From Pelagomonas calceolata (taxonomy: Eukaryota; Sar; Pelagophyceae; Pelagomonadales; Pelagomonadaceae), in contig CAKKNE010000006.1 in the NCBI GenBank assembly GCA_918797485.1, forward strand, positions 682,001-746,000: a DNA stretch of 64,000 nt. Reading direction: 5' to 3'. Below, piece after piece: positions 10,893 through 21,081 of the stretch (position 1 is the stretch's first letter; every line of letters starts with the position of its first letter). Both the position numbers and the translations under genes were made by a program. The notes under the pieces are model-generated. The model searched no databases. It saw only the letters and a list, made by a program, of their open reading frames with translations, and was not told the origin of the DNA.

Positions 10893-11807
10893 TCACGCGA
10901 CGCGCACGCGGATCTCGCACTTCTGCTGCGCCGTGAAGCCCATCGCGTCGAGGTCCTCGTCTTCGAGCAGGGCCAAGTCGGAGACGCGCCGCGCTCCCAA
11001 GGATTTGAGAGCCTTCGCGTAGACCCCGAGGCCCCTCCTATCGAGCCACATCTCCAAATGATCCCGCGGCGGCTCCAACACGGGCACGAGCCGGTCGATC
11101 CGATCTAAAATCGCGGAGGGCGTCACGACCCCCTTTGACGAGGAAAAGGACACCCGCGGCGCGAAGCGCTCGCCACTATCGGTCACGCGCACGTAGGAGT
11201 CGCTCCAGGACACGTCCGGCGCCGCGACTTCCGCGGACTCGCGCGCCAGTACTAACTCTCGAGAGCGCCTCATGGACACCCACGAGTCGCGCAGCTCCTC
11301 GAAGCTCGCCCGCTTCGGCGGCGTCTCCATCGAATCGCGGCGCCGCGGGTCCGAGTCCCGCACGTGACTACTCACGCGCCGCCGCCGCGGCGTCGTCGGC
11401 GGGGAGACGCCGCCCGCGCGCGGCAGCAGCAGGCTCGGCTCGTCGAGCGCCTCGGCGTCCATCGCCGCGGCGTCCGCCGGCCAGCGGTCGGCCGGCGCGA
11501 GGCAGGCCATTTGAGCAGCTTTGGGCAGCAGGGGTGCCAAATAGGGCTTTGCTCCCCAAACCACGGGGAGCTGCTTGGCCTCGCGGCTCGTGGGCCTACG
11601 GCCGCCGCGTCGCCGGTGCTCGCGGGCGTAGAGGGGCTGCCCGCGCCCCGATTTCGCAGTCCAATCTTCGAGGCGGCGGCGCGCGCGAGATGAGCAAGAT
11701 GGAGAGGGGGGGTCCGCGCGCGCGCCGCATCCGCCGGGGCCAGGCCTCGGGGCAGTCCTGGAACGGGATCCCGCACCGCTGCCATCACCACGGTCCACGC
11801 GCAACAA
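10893..11807 (-). CDS. C-terminal SAM-domain protein
   Basis: Up to 304 aa if the first ATG (11807) is used. The last 55 residues form a sterile-alpha-motif-like fold: WLDRRGLGVYAKALKSL, then LALLEDEDLDAMGF, then KCEIRVRV. Such domains mediate protein or RNA binding. The middle is Ser/Arg-rich and probably disordered. The first ATG lies only 14 bp past the pinin stop on the same strand, so later starts at 11510 or 11462 are possible. A consensus-like donor (GTAAGT) overlaps the pinin stop, so read-through splicing from pinin cannot be excluded. Function unknown. Confidence 0.55.
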   Translation of the reverse strand: MLRVDRGDGSGAGSRSRTAPRPGPGGCGARADPPSPSCSSRARRRLEDWTAKSGRGQPLYAREHRRRGGRRPTSREAKQLPVVWGAKPYLAPLLPKAAQMACLAPADRWPADAAAMDAEALDEPSLLLPRAGGVSPPTTPRRRRVSSHVRDSDPRRRDSMETPPKRASFEELRDSWVSMRRSRELVLARESAEVAAPDVSWSDSYVRVTDSGERFAPRVSFSSSKGVVTPSAILDRIDRLVPVLEPPRDHLEMWLDRRGLGVYAKALKSLGARRVSDLALLEDEDLDAMGFTAQQKCEIRVRVA

Positions 11808-11821
11808 CTCGAATTAAAAAC

Positions 11822-12739
11822 TTACCCCTCCGCCTCGGCCGATGCCTCGGCGACGACCTCCTCCCCACCCGCCCCATCGACGACGGGCCTCGCAAACCTT
11901 TCATCGTTCCGCCGTTGGGCCTCTTCTCTCCTTTTTTTTCTTTGGTCGTAAGCCGCCTGCAACGCCCTTCTCTCGTCCTCGCAGCGCGCCGCGCCCAGCG
12001 CGAGCTCCGCGTCGACCCTCTCCGCTGATTTGGCGAGCAACAAATCGGTCATCGGCGTTTTTTGAGCGGGCACCCAACATAAAGAAGGTTCCGTCACTGT
12101 TCGTATCGTATGTCGCAGCACGTCATGCGACGCTTTCCAGGACGCGTGCAACAGGGAAGCCTCCGTCCTCCGCATGTCCGTGAGGATCTCGTCGCGTCGA
12201 GCCTGGTCCTTGTATTTCGCCTCGCACATGCGGTGCCTCGCGGCCGCGCGAGATTCTCTTTTCAACGTCTCCTCGCGCTTGAGCTTGAGTTCCGACGACT
12301 TCTCCTCGCGCTGTCGCAATTTTGTTTCATCCTTCTCAAAATTTTTGCGCGCGGACGCGAGGTGGCCGACCAAGCCGCCGAACAGCCTTTTGGACCGTCG
12401 CGTGTCGGCGTCGGATGCATGCGCCGACAGCTGGCGCTTCCTTGCGACAGCGTCGGCTTCTTGGGGACGGTATCTGTCTCCCAGTGCGTCTCTGAGCACT
12501 CCCTGCTCCGTGGCGCGCTCGTCATTGCTATCGTTGGGGCCGCGCCCCGGTCTATAGTAGACTTCTCGTCGCCGCTGTGGTTTGTGTTCTCTTGTGGGCT
12601 GGCTCCGTCGCGGCGGCGGCTGGCGCTCGGCGCGGCGCTGTTGCGAGATGCGGGCCTCGACGCGGTTGCGCTCGTCGTCTAGTTTTTGTAGTTTTCTTCG
12701 TAATGCTTCGGCGTCGTTTTGCTGGTCGTCGACGTCCAT
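11822..12739 (-). CDS. PNN: Pinin/SDK/memA-domain protein
   Basis: 305 aa. Pinin is a peripheral exon-junction and spliceosome-associated factor of nuclear speckles. An N-terminal short coiled coil (residues 5-35) precedes an Arg-rich stretch and the pinin/SDK/memA domain at about residues 113-250. Signature pieces are RRSKRLFGGLVGHL, a long Glu/Lys/Arg helix, then SHDVLRHTIRTVTEPSLCWVPAQ followed by a second helix. This parallels the animal pattern RRIFGLLMGTL ... IRTKTKPHLFYIPG. It lacks the long SR-rich C-terminus of vertebrate pinin. The gene is intronless and diverges from an ankyrin gene across a palindromic promoter element. Confidence 0.85.
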   Translation of the reverse strand: MDVDDQQNDAEALRRKLQKLDDERNRVEARISQQRRAERQPPPRRSQPTREHKPQRRREVYYRPGRGPNDSNDERATEQGVLRDALGDRYRPQEADAVARKRQLSAHASDADTRRSKRLFGGLVGHLASARKNFEKDETKLRQREEKSSELKLKREETLKRESRAAARHRMCEAKYKDQARRDEILTDMRRTEASLLHASWKASHDVLRHTIRTVTEPSLCWVPAQKTPMTDLLLAKSAERVDAELALGAARCEDERRALQAAYDQRKKRREEAQRRNDERFARPVVDGAGGEEVVAEASAEAEG

Positions 12740-12944
12740 CCTTACTATACGCGCGTTGCGCTTTTGGGAGCCGAAAAGCAGGCTAGGAGCCCAGCCTTGT
12801 TTTGTCTCTTCTACACAACGCGTGCGTATGCGGTCTTCTGTGTCTGTGGCAGCGAGATTAATGCGGAGCTGAGCGATGCACCGGCAGTGCGCTCTCGCTA
12901 TATGTATGGCTGCGTATTGGCTACAAAGCCGCGAGCTTGTGTTT

Positions 12945-12970
12945 GCTAGTGTCTTACATCACACGCTAGC
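12945..12970 (+). promoter_or_regulatory. Palindromic divergent-promoter element, copy 2
   Basis: Reads GCTAGTGTCTTACA, then a 5-base spacer, then CGCTAGC. It lies 205 bp from the pinin ATG and 231 bp from the ankyrin ATG. Apart from this element the 462-bp gap shows nothing recognisable. Confidence 0.72.
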
Positions 12971-13201
12971 TGCACTCCAAGCCCAGCGTTTTTCGCCGCC
13001 AGAGATTAACATTGATACTCGCGCAAGGCTAAAAAAAAATCCACCTTTGAGGTCGGAAAACAGCCTCGTAAAAATCTAGCCGCTGCGAGCACCGGAAAGC
13101 CGCGCACCTACAAGGGCCATCTCCAGAAGGCTATTTCATCGCGCGCTACGGGCTGTGCGTGCATCTACGGGCCATCGGAGCCGTCGTGCGTGCGTCTTGA
13201 G

Positions 13202-14011
13202 ATGGACCTGTTACGGATACCACCGCCTCTCGGACCACCGCTAGCAGTGGCGTGCTATCACAACCGCGTTGACGAAGTAAAGCGACTACTCGCGTCCGGT
13301 GCCGACCCACTGGAAGAATCAAAAAATAGTGTTACTGCTGCACAGTATAGACCCCTGTTTCTATGCATCCATTACGGTTACGCCGCGTGTGTGAAGGTGC
13401 TGCTGACCGTCCGGCCCGAACTGGTGGACTCGGGCGCAACATTAGCCATGGAAGCGAACAAGATCCCGCCCCTCCTGTATTTGCTGCAACAAATGGGCAA
13501 TGAACGGGACTATATTCGTCACCCGCTCGAATGGCCCGGTTCCGACCCCTTGGGGTGTGTCCGGTTGCTTTTGGATGCTGGAGCGTCGTTACAGCCCGTG
13601 GTGCAGGGTGGCTGGGGGTGTACTTATACCCACCTCATAGGCCAGTATGCCCTATGGTCGAGGGAGAAGTGGAGAAAGGCGCTCGTGCGCATGATCGGTG
13701 GCGCCGCACGCCTGCGTTACTCGACAAAGACGCACCGCGATTTCCCTCGGCCTGCTCGCTATGCCGCCGCCGAGCTTCTCCGATTGGGCTACCAGATCGA
13801 GTCCGGCGTCTTGACTCCCGTCTGGGCGGAGCACGTGCTTCCCTTCCTCGTCACGAGGACGAGTCGCGGCGCGGTGCCCTCCCCGCCGCCTGCTTTGCTG
13901 TTTATCGACGCGCTCTCCGAGTCCGAGCTCAAGAAGATGGTTGCTTGTGGCGACGCCGCGAAGCTCGAGCTCCGGCGGAGGGGGATCGGGAAGTACCCAC
14001 CGCTGGTCTGA
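13202..14011 (+). CDS. Ankyrin-repeat protein
   Basis: 269 aa. Ankyrin repeats fill about residues 12-150: PPLAVACYHNRVDEVKRLLASGADP, RPLFLCIHYGYAACVKVLL, and CVRLLLDAGASL. The second half keeps helical pairs but degenerates and ends in an SELKKMVACGDAAKLELRRR helix. It is probably a protein-protein adaptor; partner unknown. ATG 13202 is the first Met in frame after the promoter element. Confidence 0.7.
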   Translation: MDLLRIPPPLGPPLAVACYHNRVDEVKRLLASGADPLEESKNSVTAAQYRPLFLCIHYGYAACVKVLLTVRPELVDSGATLAMEANKIPPLLYLLQQMGNERDYIRHPLEWPGSDPLGCVRLLLDAGASLQPVVQGGWGCTYTHLIGQYALWSREKWRKALVRMIGGAARLRYSTKTHRDFPRPARYAAAELLRLGYQIESGVLTPVWAEHVLPFLVTRTSRGAVPSPPPALLFIDALSESELKKMVACGDAAKLELRRRGIGKYPPLV

Positions 14012-14074
14012 TCTGCTACACTCGATACGGGGTCTAAGCCATGTTGTAAACACCCAGTGAATTTAGACAAAAAC

Positions 14075-15691
14075 TCAGAATCCGCGAGGCGGAGGAGAGG
14101 GAGGCGCCCGCGCCGCCAACGCGGACACGTGCGCCGCACAAGCCCGCAGGAGCCCCGGCTTTTGCACTTCAGTATCTTGGTCGGGCGACGCCGTCCTACG
14201 TGTCCCGGCGCGTTTTGCCTCTTTCGGCGGCCAGTCCCACGTACTATACCCGCCTTCTAGGATCGAAATGCACGATGCTCGAGGCGACGCGTCCAAGACC
14301 GCGTGCGTGAGCCACTCGTAGTCCGACTCGCGGAACCAGTGGTACAAATCCGCCTCGTAGCCGTCGAAGCCCGCGCTGAAGATGACCAAGTCCGCGTCGA
14401 ACCGCTGCAACGCCGGCAACAGTTGCGCACTGACATCTCGCCTTAGATTCGCACCGGCCTCGTCGCAGAGTTTCGCTCGCTGCGAGGCGGTTAATGATTG
14501 CCTCGCCCGCACATCCCCGGGCTTCGGTCCCACCGCAGCCAGAGGCACGTTCACGATGGTATCAGACGACTCCTGGGGACCGCCGCCGCCCGGATAGAAG
14601 GCGCCCTTGGCGTCCCACAGGTGCACGCTCCCAAAGAAGACCTCGTCCCCATCACTTTCATCCAACCAGGGCTTGTGCACTTCTCGGTACTCCGCGGGCC
14701 AGCTATCAGGTAAGGGCTTTTGCACTTTATGCGGCTTCAAACCTTTGACAATTTCTTCCGTGCCGTTGCCGTGGTGCACGTCGAAGTCTATTATTGCTAT
14801 TTTTCGCAGTACTTTCGACTGCTCGGGGACGGCTCGCGGCCGCCCGTACCTGTACCTCGCGTACGCGCCAGCGACGGCCGCCGTGTTCAGCAGACAGAAC
14901 CCGCAGGAACACATGTCCGGCGACCGCCAGAAATGCCTGAAGCAGGCCACGGCTCCCCGAGGCCCGGCGTGGTGCCCCGGGGGTCTACACGCGACGAAGA
15001 CGTTCTGCGCTCTATTTGTCGCCACTAGATCAATAGCTTCGCAAGCCGCACCACACCCACCAAGCGCCGCATCTAGACTATTAGCACATAGCCTCGTGTC
15101 CGTGTCCAAGCAGGCGCCTTGTGCTGGAGTGACGTCCGAGGTTGCGGGTAGCTGGGAACACTTCTCTTGTAGAGAACGGACATAATCGGCGTCGTGGACT
15201 CGCACCACATCTCCCAAAGGACATACAAACGACGACTCCCGCGCTTCTACTTGTAATTCCCGTAACCCGTCGCTCACGACGCCGAGCACGGCCAGCCGCA
15301 TGACGCTTTCCTGATGCTTCGCTCCGGTGTCGTGACCTAACCCCGCCTTCGAGTACAGCACTACTGTAGATGAAGCACCGGTCGGCGAGTTCTTCAGCTG
15401 CTTGATGCCCACCGGCGTCTGGCCTAGTGAGGATCGCTTCGAATCCCCAGACCTGTTGCTGCGAGGCCCGTCTTCATCCGAAGACCGGTCGAAGCTCACC
15501 CTGAGGTCGTCCGCGCCGCGTTTCTTGTCCAGGTTGACGCGCATCAGGGCCGGCGTGAGCGAGTCGACGACATCACTAGAAGTTTCGGGACTTTGCGGGC
15601 CGAGATCGTGCGGCTCGAACGCGATGGGCGGCACGGCGGCGCGCATGCGCTCGTCGTTTTGTGAAGCGGCGGCGGCGCGGGTCGTGGCCAT
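14075..15691 (-). CDS. Class II histone deacetylase
   Basis: 538 aa, Zn-dependent HDAC of the HDA1/class II type, removing acetyl groups from histone or other lysines. The catalytic fold spans about residues 110-515. Visible motifs are the tandem histidines in RPPGHHAG (236-243), GFCLLNTAA (264-272, equivalent to GFCxFNN), the metal-binding DFDVHHGNGT (302-311) and FSAGFDGYEAD (438-448), and EGGY near residue 480. All catalytic His/Asp residues expected from the family are present. The N-terminal 105 residues are Ser-rich and disordered. Intronless. Its 3' end faces the ankyrin gene tail-to-tail with 63 bp between. Confidence 0.92.
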   Translation of the reverse strand: MATTRAAAASQNDERMRAAVPPIAFEPHDLGPQSPETSSDVVDSLTPALMRVNLDKKRGADDLRVSFDRSSDEDGPRSNRSGDSKRSSLGQTPVGIKQLKNSPTGASSTVVLYSKAGLGHDTGAKHQESVMRLAVLGVVSDGLRELQVEARESSFVCPLGDVVRVHDADYVRSLQEKCSQLPATSDVTPAQGACLDTDTRLCANSLDAALGGCGAACEAIDLVATNRAQNVFVACRPPGHHAGPRGAVACFRHFWRSPDMCSCGFCLLNTAAVAGAYARYRYGRPRAVPEQSKVLRKIAIIDFDVHHGNGTEEIVKGLKPHKVQKPLPDSWPAEYREVHKPWLDESDGDEVFFGSVHLWDAKGAFYPGGGGPQESSDTIVNVPLAAVGPKPGDVRARQSLTASQRAKLCDEAGANLRRDVSAQLLPALQRFDADLVIFSAGFDGYEADLYHWFRESDYEWLTHAVLDASPRASCISILEGGYSTWDWPPKEAKRAGTRRTASPDQDTEVQKPGLLRACAAHVSALAARAPPSPPPRGF

Positions 15692-15906
15692 GGTTTCCTG
15701 GCTTTTTTGTTGCTGCGGCTTGCTGCGGCGGCGTGTTTAGGGGGCTGCAGGCCAGGAGCCTTGTTTGGCGGCTCCGTTGGCGGAAGCGTTCTAAGTTTCC
15801 GCGTCGGCTGACGCGGTGAGGGTCTGAGCAAGCGTCCGGTGATCTTTACGGTGCACGCGGTGCGCTACTCCCTGCGTCCAGCGCAAAAGTAGCTTGGAGC
15901 GGAAAC

Positions 15907-15929
15907 TCTAGTGTTGGTACAACGCTAGC
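15907..15929 (+). promoter_or_regulatory. Degenerate copy of the palindromic element
   Basis: TCTAGTGT, then GGTACAA, then CGCTAGC: the outer palindrome arms are kept and the inner GTCTTACA is changed. It sits 177 bp before the first KH gene and 215 bp from the HDAC ATG, the usual spacing for this element. Confidence 0.4.
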
Positions 15930-16106
15930 TCACATCCAATAATCGCGGCAGGTCTCTGCTTAGCTCGCCGCCGCGATTTGGGGCAGCCCGCAAAGTCACG
16001 CCGTGCACACGCCCGTCGCAGCAGCCCCGAGCCGCAGCGACACGCCGCCGCCGCAAGCGTTCGTACCCCGGGCAGCAGCCGAAACAGAAACAGCCTACCA
16101 GAAACA

Positions 16107-17632
16107 ATGGGCTCGGATAGCGACGACGACTCTCGCCGCAAGAGCAGGAAAATGTCCGACGACGACAAGTCGCGCTCGAAGTCCCGCTCGCGCAGCCGCT
16201 CGCGCAGCCGCGGCGGCGGCAACAACAACGGGAGACTCACGAAAGTGGTTGATATAGCTAAGGACGACGCGGCCTTTGTCCTTGGTAGAGGCGGCGCGAC
16301 GAAGCGCAAGATCGCTAGAGTGAGTGGTGCCGACATTGAACTAGATGAACACGCCCTCACGATCACGCTGAACGGGACGGAGTCGCAATGTAATCACGCC
16401 ATCGACTACATCGACTTCATCAAGCAGCAGCGCGTCGGCCCCGTGACCATCGACACGGAGCGGTCGCGGGGCGACTACACGGCGTATACCGTACCCGGCG
16501 ACTGCATCGGCTTCGTGATGGGTAGGAACGGGCAGACGCTGCGGAGCATGGAGGAGGAGTGGGGCGTGCTGATGTTCTTTGCGAAGACGGGGAAAGATGG
16601 GGGCGAGTCGAGGAGAGGGGATGATGAACAGTTGTGTATTTTCGGGCCGCTCGCGGCGCGTCGCGGTGCGGAACTGAAGACGATGTCTGCGGTCGAGCAC
16701 AAGCATCCTGGGTACTGCGTGTCTTCTAAAGGTGAATTGAGAGATGTGGATCGAGTGCCGGGCGACGACGACGAAGGCGGCTGGGGCATCGACACGGTGC
16801 CGCTGACGGACGATTCGTTCTCGTACGCTCTTGGAGCGCGCGGGTCTACGCGTAGGAAGCTAGCTGCTGCCTCGGGCTGCATCATCGAGTACGTGGGCCG
16901 CTTGGCCTGTTTCGCCGGTTATAGGCAGGACCGCCGCCGCGGCAAGGACTACCTCCGCTGGCTCCTCGAGCAGCGCACGGGCCAGTCTGTGGTGGACGAT
17001 CCTAGAAGCCGCGACGACTGCACCATCGTGAAGGTCCCGTCGAAGAGCGTCGGCTTCCTCACGGGGTATAGGGGAGAATCTTTACGAGCCATCGAGCGAG
17101 AAGCGGGCACGTTTATGTTCACGGACGGCAGCGGCCGCGACGGTCCCGAGGAGAACCTACTGATCTTCTCCTTTTCGCGGAGAAACCGCGACCACGCGGC
17201 GGAGATCGTCCAGGATCGCGTGAGACATCACGAGCGGGTCGGGGATCGGCCGCCGATGGACCGCGGCGGGGGCTATGGGGGGCCGCCGATGGGAGGAGGA
17301 GGCTACGGAGGCCCGCCTATGAGAGACAACATGTGCTGCGGCGGTGTCCAAATAAAAATCATACGTCGATGGCGTCGAGGTGGGCTCTCACTGGTTCATT
17401 TGCGCGCAGGTGCTGGGACTTTCAAAAAGGGCGGTGCACGCGCGGCGCGATGTGCCGCTTCTCGCACGGCGAGCCGCCGATGGGCGGCGGCGGTTACAAC
17501 CAGGGCTACGGGGGCGGCCGGGGCCGCTCGCGCTCGCGCAGCCGCGACCGGAACCGCGACCGCGGGCGCCGCCGCCGCGACGACTCGAGCTCGCGCTCGC
17601 GCTCGCGCGGGCGCCGCCGCCGCCGCGACTAG
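16107..17632 (+). CDS. SR-rich multi-KH RNA-binding protein with CCCH finger, two exons
   Basis: Exons 16107-17332 and 17410-17632 splice in phase 2 to about 482 aa. An N-terminal RS region (residues 10-37) is followed by four KH-like modules, recognisable by their GxxG loops: GRGG (about 58), GRNG (about 135), GARG (about 237) and a GYRG variant (about 318). Then come a Gly/Tyr/Pro-rich region, a CCCH zinc finger (C-x7-C-x5-C-x3-H) created right at the exon junction, and a C-terminal RS tail. It is probably a splicing or mRNP factor. It is a tandem paralog of 18186-19791, which lacks the CCCH finger and has its intron elsewhere. Confidence 0.85.
17333..17409 (+). mobile_element. Introner-like intron (77 bp) in KH gene 1
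   Basis: GTGCTGCGG...TTTGCGCGCAG with an internal GTCGATGGCGTCGAGG core. GTGCTG occurs at both exon-intron borders, as expected of a small target duplication. Absent from the tandem paralog. Confidence 0.65.
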
Positions 17633-18185
17633 GAGCTCGGCCCTTCCCCTTCCCCGCCCCCATCTCGTTCTATGATCATCACGATCCATCACCTCGTTCT
17701 CTCCTGTTCGGTCTGTCTGGGGGCAAGTTTGTGGGGGGCTTCTTCGTCATCACACACGTCGCCGGACTTGTCGCCGGGGACTCGCTGGTCGCGGCGACGT
17801 CGTCGAGGCGTGTGATGTCCCTTGGTGGCGCACTCGCCGAGGATCGCGTCGGTTGTGTTGCCCGCGCAAGCTCTTGTTGCTCCTGCTTGATCGTTATGAA
17901 GGACTGCCTGGAGAGCTGCTACGGTGCTAAGACTAGTAGATGGAGCCCCTGGAGAGCTCTCGATGCCGCTAGATAATTCAGGCTCTCCGGCATCTCACGC
18001 ATCGCTGGAGGCTATACGCCAGAACTAGTGACAGCGCGACATAACCAAGGTCGTCTTTACACTTCGGCAGCCTCGAGGTAGCACAGGGTGAAGCACCGCT
18101 GCTCTTTACGTCGCCAACACAGAGGAACAGCAAGCCAGCTAAAACAGGCAAAGACAAGACATCCGCGGCCTTAGACCCGAACACA
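17633..18185. other. Spacer between KH paralogs
   Basis: 3' flank of KH gene 1 and promoter region of KH gene 2. Pyrimidine-rich 3' UTR-like sequence is followed by an A-rich leader just before the ATG at 18186. No element copy, repeat or RNA gene was seen. Confidence 0.5.
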
Positions 18186-19791
18186 ATGGCCTCGGACGAC
18201 GACAAGTCCCGCAGCCGCAGCCGCTCCGCCGACAGCCGCCGCAAGTCGCGCAAGAGCGATGACGACAAGTCCCGCTCCCGCTCCCGCTCCCGCTCTCCAG
18301 CGAGGGAAAACCAGGAACGCGTCACGAAGGTCATCGACATCGCGACCGACGACGCCGCCTTCGTGCTTGGTAGAGGCGGCGCCACGAAAAGAAAGATCGC
18401 GCGCGTCTCGGGAGCCAATATCGAGCTCGACGAACACGCTTTAACGATCACGCTGAACGGCACGGAGAAGCAGTGCAACCACGCCATCGACTACATCGAC
18501 TTCATCAAGCAGCAGCGCGTCGGGCCCGTGACGATCGACATGGAAAGATCCCGAGGGGATTTCACGGGGTACACGGTCCCCGGCGACTGCATCGGCTTCG
18601 TCATGGGGCGCAACGGCCAGACGCTCAGAAGCATGGAGGAGGAGTGGGGCGTGCTCATGTTCTTCGCGAAGACTGAAGGGTCGCAGCGCGGTCCGCGACG
18701 CAGCGTGGAAAGGCGCTTCAATCTAGCTCATACGCCATCGACGCGACTCGTCTCCGTCAGAGAATGCGCTGGGTGGTCTCGTTTCCGATTTTGAGCTCCG
18801 TCCGCACGCAGGTGATGATGAGCAGCTCTGCATCTTCGGGCCGCTGGCGGCGCGGAGAGGCGCGGAGCTGAAGACCATGTCCGCCGTCGAGCACAAGCAC
18901 CCGGGCTACTGCGTCTCCTCGAAGGGTGAGCTGCGGGACGTCGATCGCGTGCCAGGCGATGAAGATGAGGGCGGCTGGGGCATCGACACCGTGCCGCTGA
19001 CGGACGACTCCTTCTCCTACGCTCTCGGGGCGCGCGGGTCGACGCGTCGTAAATTAGCGGCGGCTTCCGGGTGTATTATCGAGTACGTCGGGCGGTTGGC
19101 GTGCTTCGCGGGCTACCGCCAAGATAGAAGACGGGGCAAGGACTACCTCAGATGGCTCCTAGAACAAAGGACCGGTCAATCGGTGGTCGACAACCCGAAA
19201 GATAGAGATGATTGCAAAGTGGTGAAAGTTCCGACTTCGAGCGTCGGCTTCCTGACGGGCTATCGGGGCGAGTCGCTGCGGGCGATCGAACGGGAAAGCA
19301 GCACGTTCATGTTCACGGACGGGGATGGCAGAGGAAGCGGCGAGAGCGAGAATTTGTTGATCTTCTCCTTTAGCAGAGGTGCGCGCGACCACGCCGCGGA
19401 CATTGTGGAAGACCGCATCCGCCACCACAAGCAGATCGGACGAGGTGGTGGTGGCCCTGGTGGTGGGTACAATGATGGCCCGAGGGGCTACGGCGGCCCG
19501 CCCGGCGGATTCGGAGGTGGCTATGGCGGGCCGCCGAGAGGTCCGCCGATGGGCTACGGTGGAGGCTACGGCGGGCCGCGGGGCCCGCCGATGGGTGGAG
19601 GCTACGGTGGTGGCTATGGCGGCGGCGGCGGCAACTACGGCGGCTACGGCCAGGGCGGCGGCGGCGGCGGCGACCGCCGCGGCCGGTCGCGCTCGCGCGA
19701 CCGCAAGCGCTCGAGCCGCCGCCGCCGCGACGACTCGGACTCGTCGCGCTCGCGCTCGCGCTCGCGCGGCCGCCGCCGCCGCCGCGACTAG
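18186..19791 (+). CDS. SR-rich multi-KH RNA-binding protein, two exons
   Basis: Exons 18186-18690 and 18812-19791, phase 1, about 494 aa. It has the same order as the neighbour: RS-rich N-terminus, four KH-like modules with GRGG, GRNG, GARG and GYRG loops, a long Gly/Tyr/Pro-rich low-complexity domain, and an RS tail ending GRRRRRD. The CCCH finger of the neighbour is missing and the Gly-rich domain is longer. KH modules are nearly identical in protein but differ at many silent positions, so the duplication is not very recent. It probably works in pre-mRNA processing; the low-complexity domain could support condensate formation. Confidence 0.85.
18691..18811 (+). mobile_element. Introner-like intron (121 bp) in KH gene 2
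   Basis: GTCCGCGACG...CCGCACGCAG, containing ACGCCATCGACGCGACTCG (the introner core). It interrupts a position that is continuous in the tandem paralog (SRRGDDEQ versus SQR|GDDEQ). Confidence 0.7.
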
Positions 19792-20209
19792 ACGCCGACC
19801 GGCCGCGCGACCTGAACCCCTCCCCCCCTCGGCGCGCACGAAGCTCCTCCTCCCCTACAACAACACGCTTCCTCTCTTTGTTCACGAGGCGTGACCGGCC
19901 TCTATCCACATCGGTCTCGGGGGGAACACTTCGACACGCACTCGTCCTCAACTCTCCTGGAGATCCTCCGGTCCGAGTCGTCGAGGAGGAAGTGCTCGGG
20001 CGGGGGGCTCCATGCACGCATCGTCACGGACTCGTCACGGTCGCCCCGGCCGCCCGGACTTCCGCCCGGCGTCGTGGGTAGGTTGCGACGGACGCTGCGT
20101 CGTGCGGGGACGTGCTGCTGCAGGGTCACAACATTAAATTTTTAACTGTCCAGTGTACGTAGTTCCGGAATAGAACTCGAGGACCACGGACTTGGACGAC
20201 GTCGCGATA
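19792..20209. other. Convergent 3' intergenic region
   Basis: Lies between the KH gene 2 stop and the stop of the minus-strand gene at 20210. Rich in C/T and CGG; no feature recognised. Confidence 0.5.
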
Positions 20210-20707
20210 TCATCGCACGGTCCGCACGAGCGCCATCGTCGCCGCGAGCCCGAAGAGCGACGACGAGTAGTGGGCGAGGGACGTGTCATAAGAAGCAGGC
20301 ACGTTCAGCGCGCTCTCGACGAGCAGCCAGAGCGGCCCCGTTGCGGCCGAAGTGAGCATCACACGACGAAGACCCTCGCCGTACGAGTCCGCCGGCTCGA
20401 ACTGCCGCGTCGCGAGGCCCGCGGCCACCCAGAGCACCGAGAGGCAGGACGCCGACGCGACGCAGTACCCAAGCGCCCGCAGGTCCGCGCCCGTGAACCC
20501 CGGCACCTCCTTCAGGGGGTTCGTGGCGAGCTCGCGGCTTAATTCGCGGGCGAGGCACTGACACCAGAGGACCGTGACGTCGAGCCTTATCTCCAACGCG
20601 TCGGCGTCGTCGAGGCGCGAGTTGAGATGCGTGCCTCGTCGCGGCGGCGCGCGTGAGATCGGTGCGATCAGGGCGTGCGCGACTGCTGCGCACAGGAGGA
20701 GTCGCAT
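20210..20707 (-). CDS. Small membrane protein with plastid-type leader
   Basis: 165 aa from ATG 20707. The N-terminus MRLLLCAAVAHALIAPISRAPPRR looks like a signal peptide followed by a basic transit-like stretch, the bipartite pattern of heterokont plastid proteins, with L rather than F at the usual AxF site. About three hydrophobic segments follow (near residues 83-105, 117-135 and 148-163). Family not recognised. The start at 20707 is favoured because it is 226 bp from the palindromic element, matching other genes. Confidence 0.5.
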   Translation of the reverse strand: MRLLLCAAVAHALIAPISRAPPRRGTHLNSRLDDADALEIRLDVTVLWCQCLARELSRELATNPLKEVPGFTGADLRALGYCVASASCLSVLWVAAGLATRQFEPADSYGEGLRRVMLTSAATGPLWLLVESALNVPASYDTSLAHYSSSLFGLAATMALVRTVR

Positions 20708-20933
20708 GCTTGCCTTCCTGTTTTTGGTGCCAGTAATCGCCACAGATGTCGACCGATAGCGGCTATACAAGCGCTGCTGGCAGCGCTGCTGAGAGGTGCT
20801 GTGTCGCTGCGGCGACAGGCGTGCAATTCTTTGTGCTTGCTTTGACCGACTCAGTGACGACTCGTGTGGGCACCACAACGTATTTTGTGTGCACCGCCCA
20901 GCGATACAAGGCTTTTTTTGCCCCTGGCTGCTT

Positions 20934-20957
20934 GCTAGTGTCTTACATTACGCTAGC
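20934..20957 (+). promoter_or_regulatory. Palindromic divergent-promoter element, copy 3
   Basis: GCTAGTGTCTTACA, TTA, CGCTAGC. It lies 226 bp from the minus-strand ATG (20707) and 124 bp from the plus-strand ATG (21082). Confidence 0.75.
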
Positions 20958-21081
20958 AGCGCGCGCCGGGCAAGCGCAGCATTTTCGCAGCCGTGGTCCG
21001 CGCAAACACCCTGCCACACACATCGCGGGGCTATTTCACCATCGCGCGCCAGCGCTGCGCACCGTGAGAGGTCCACAGAGC

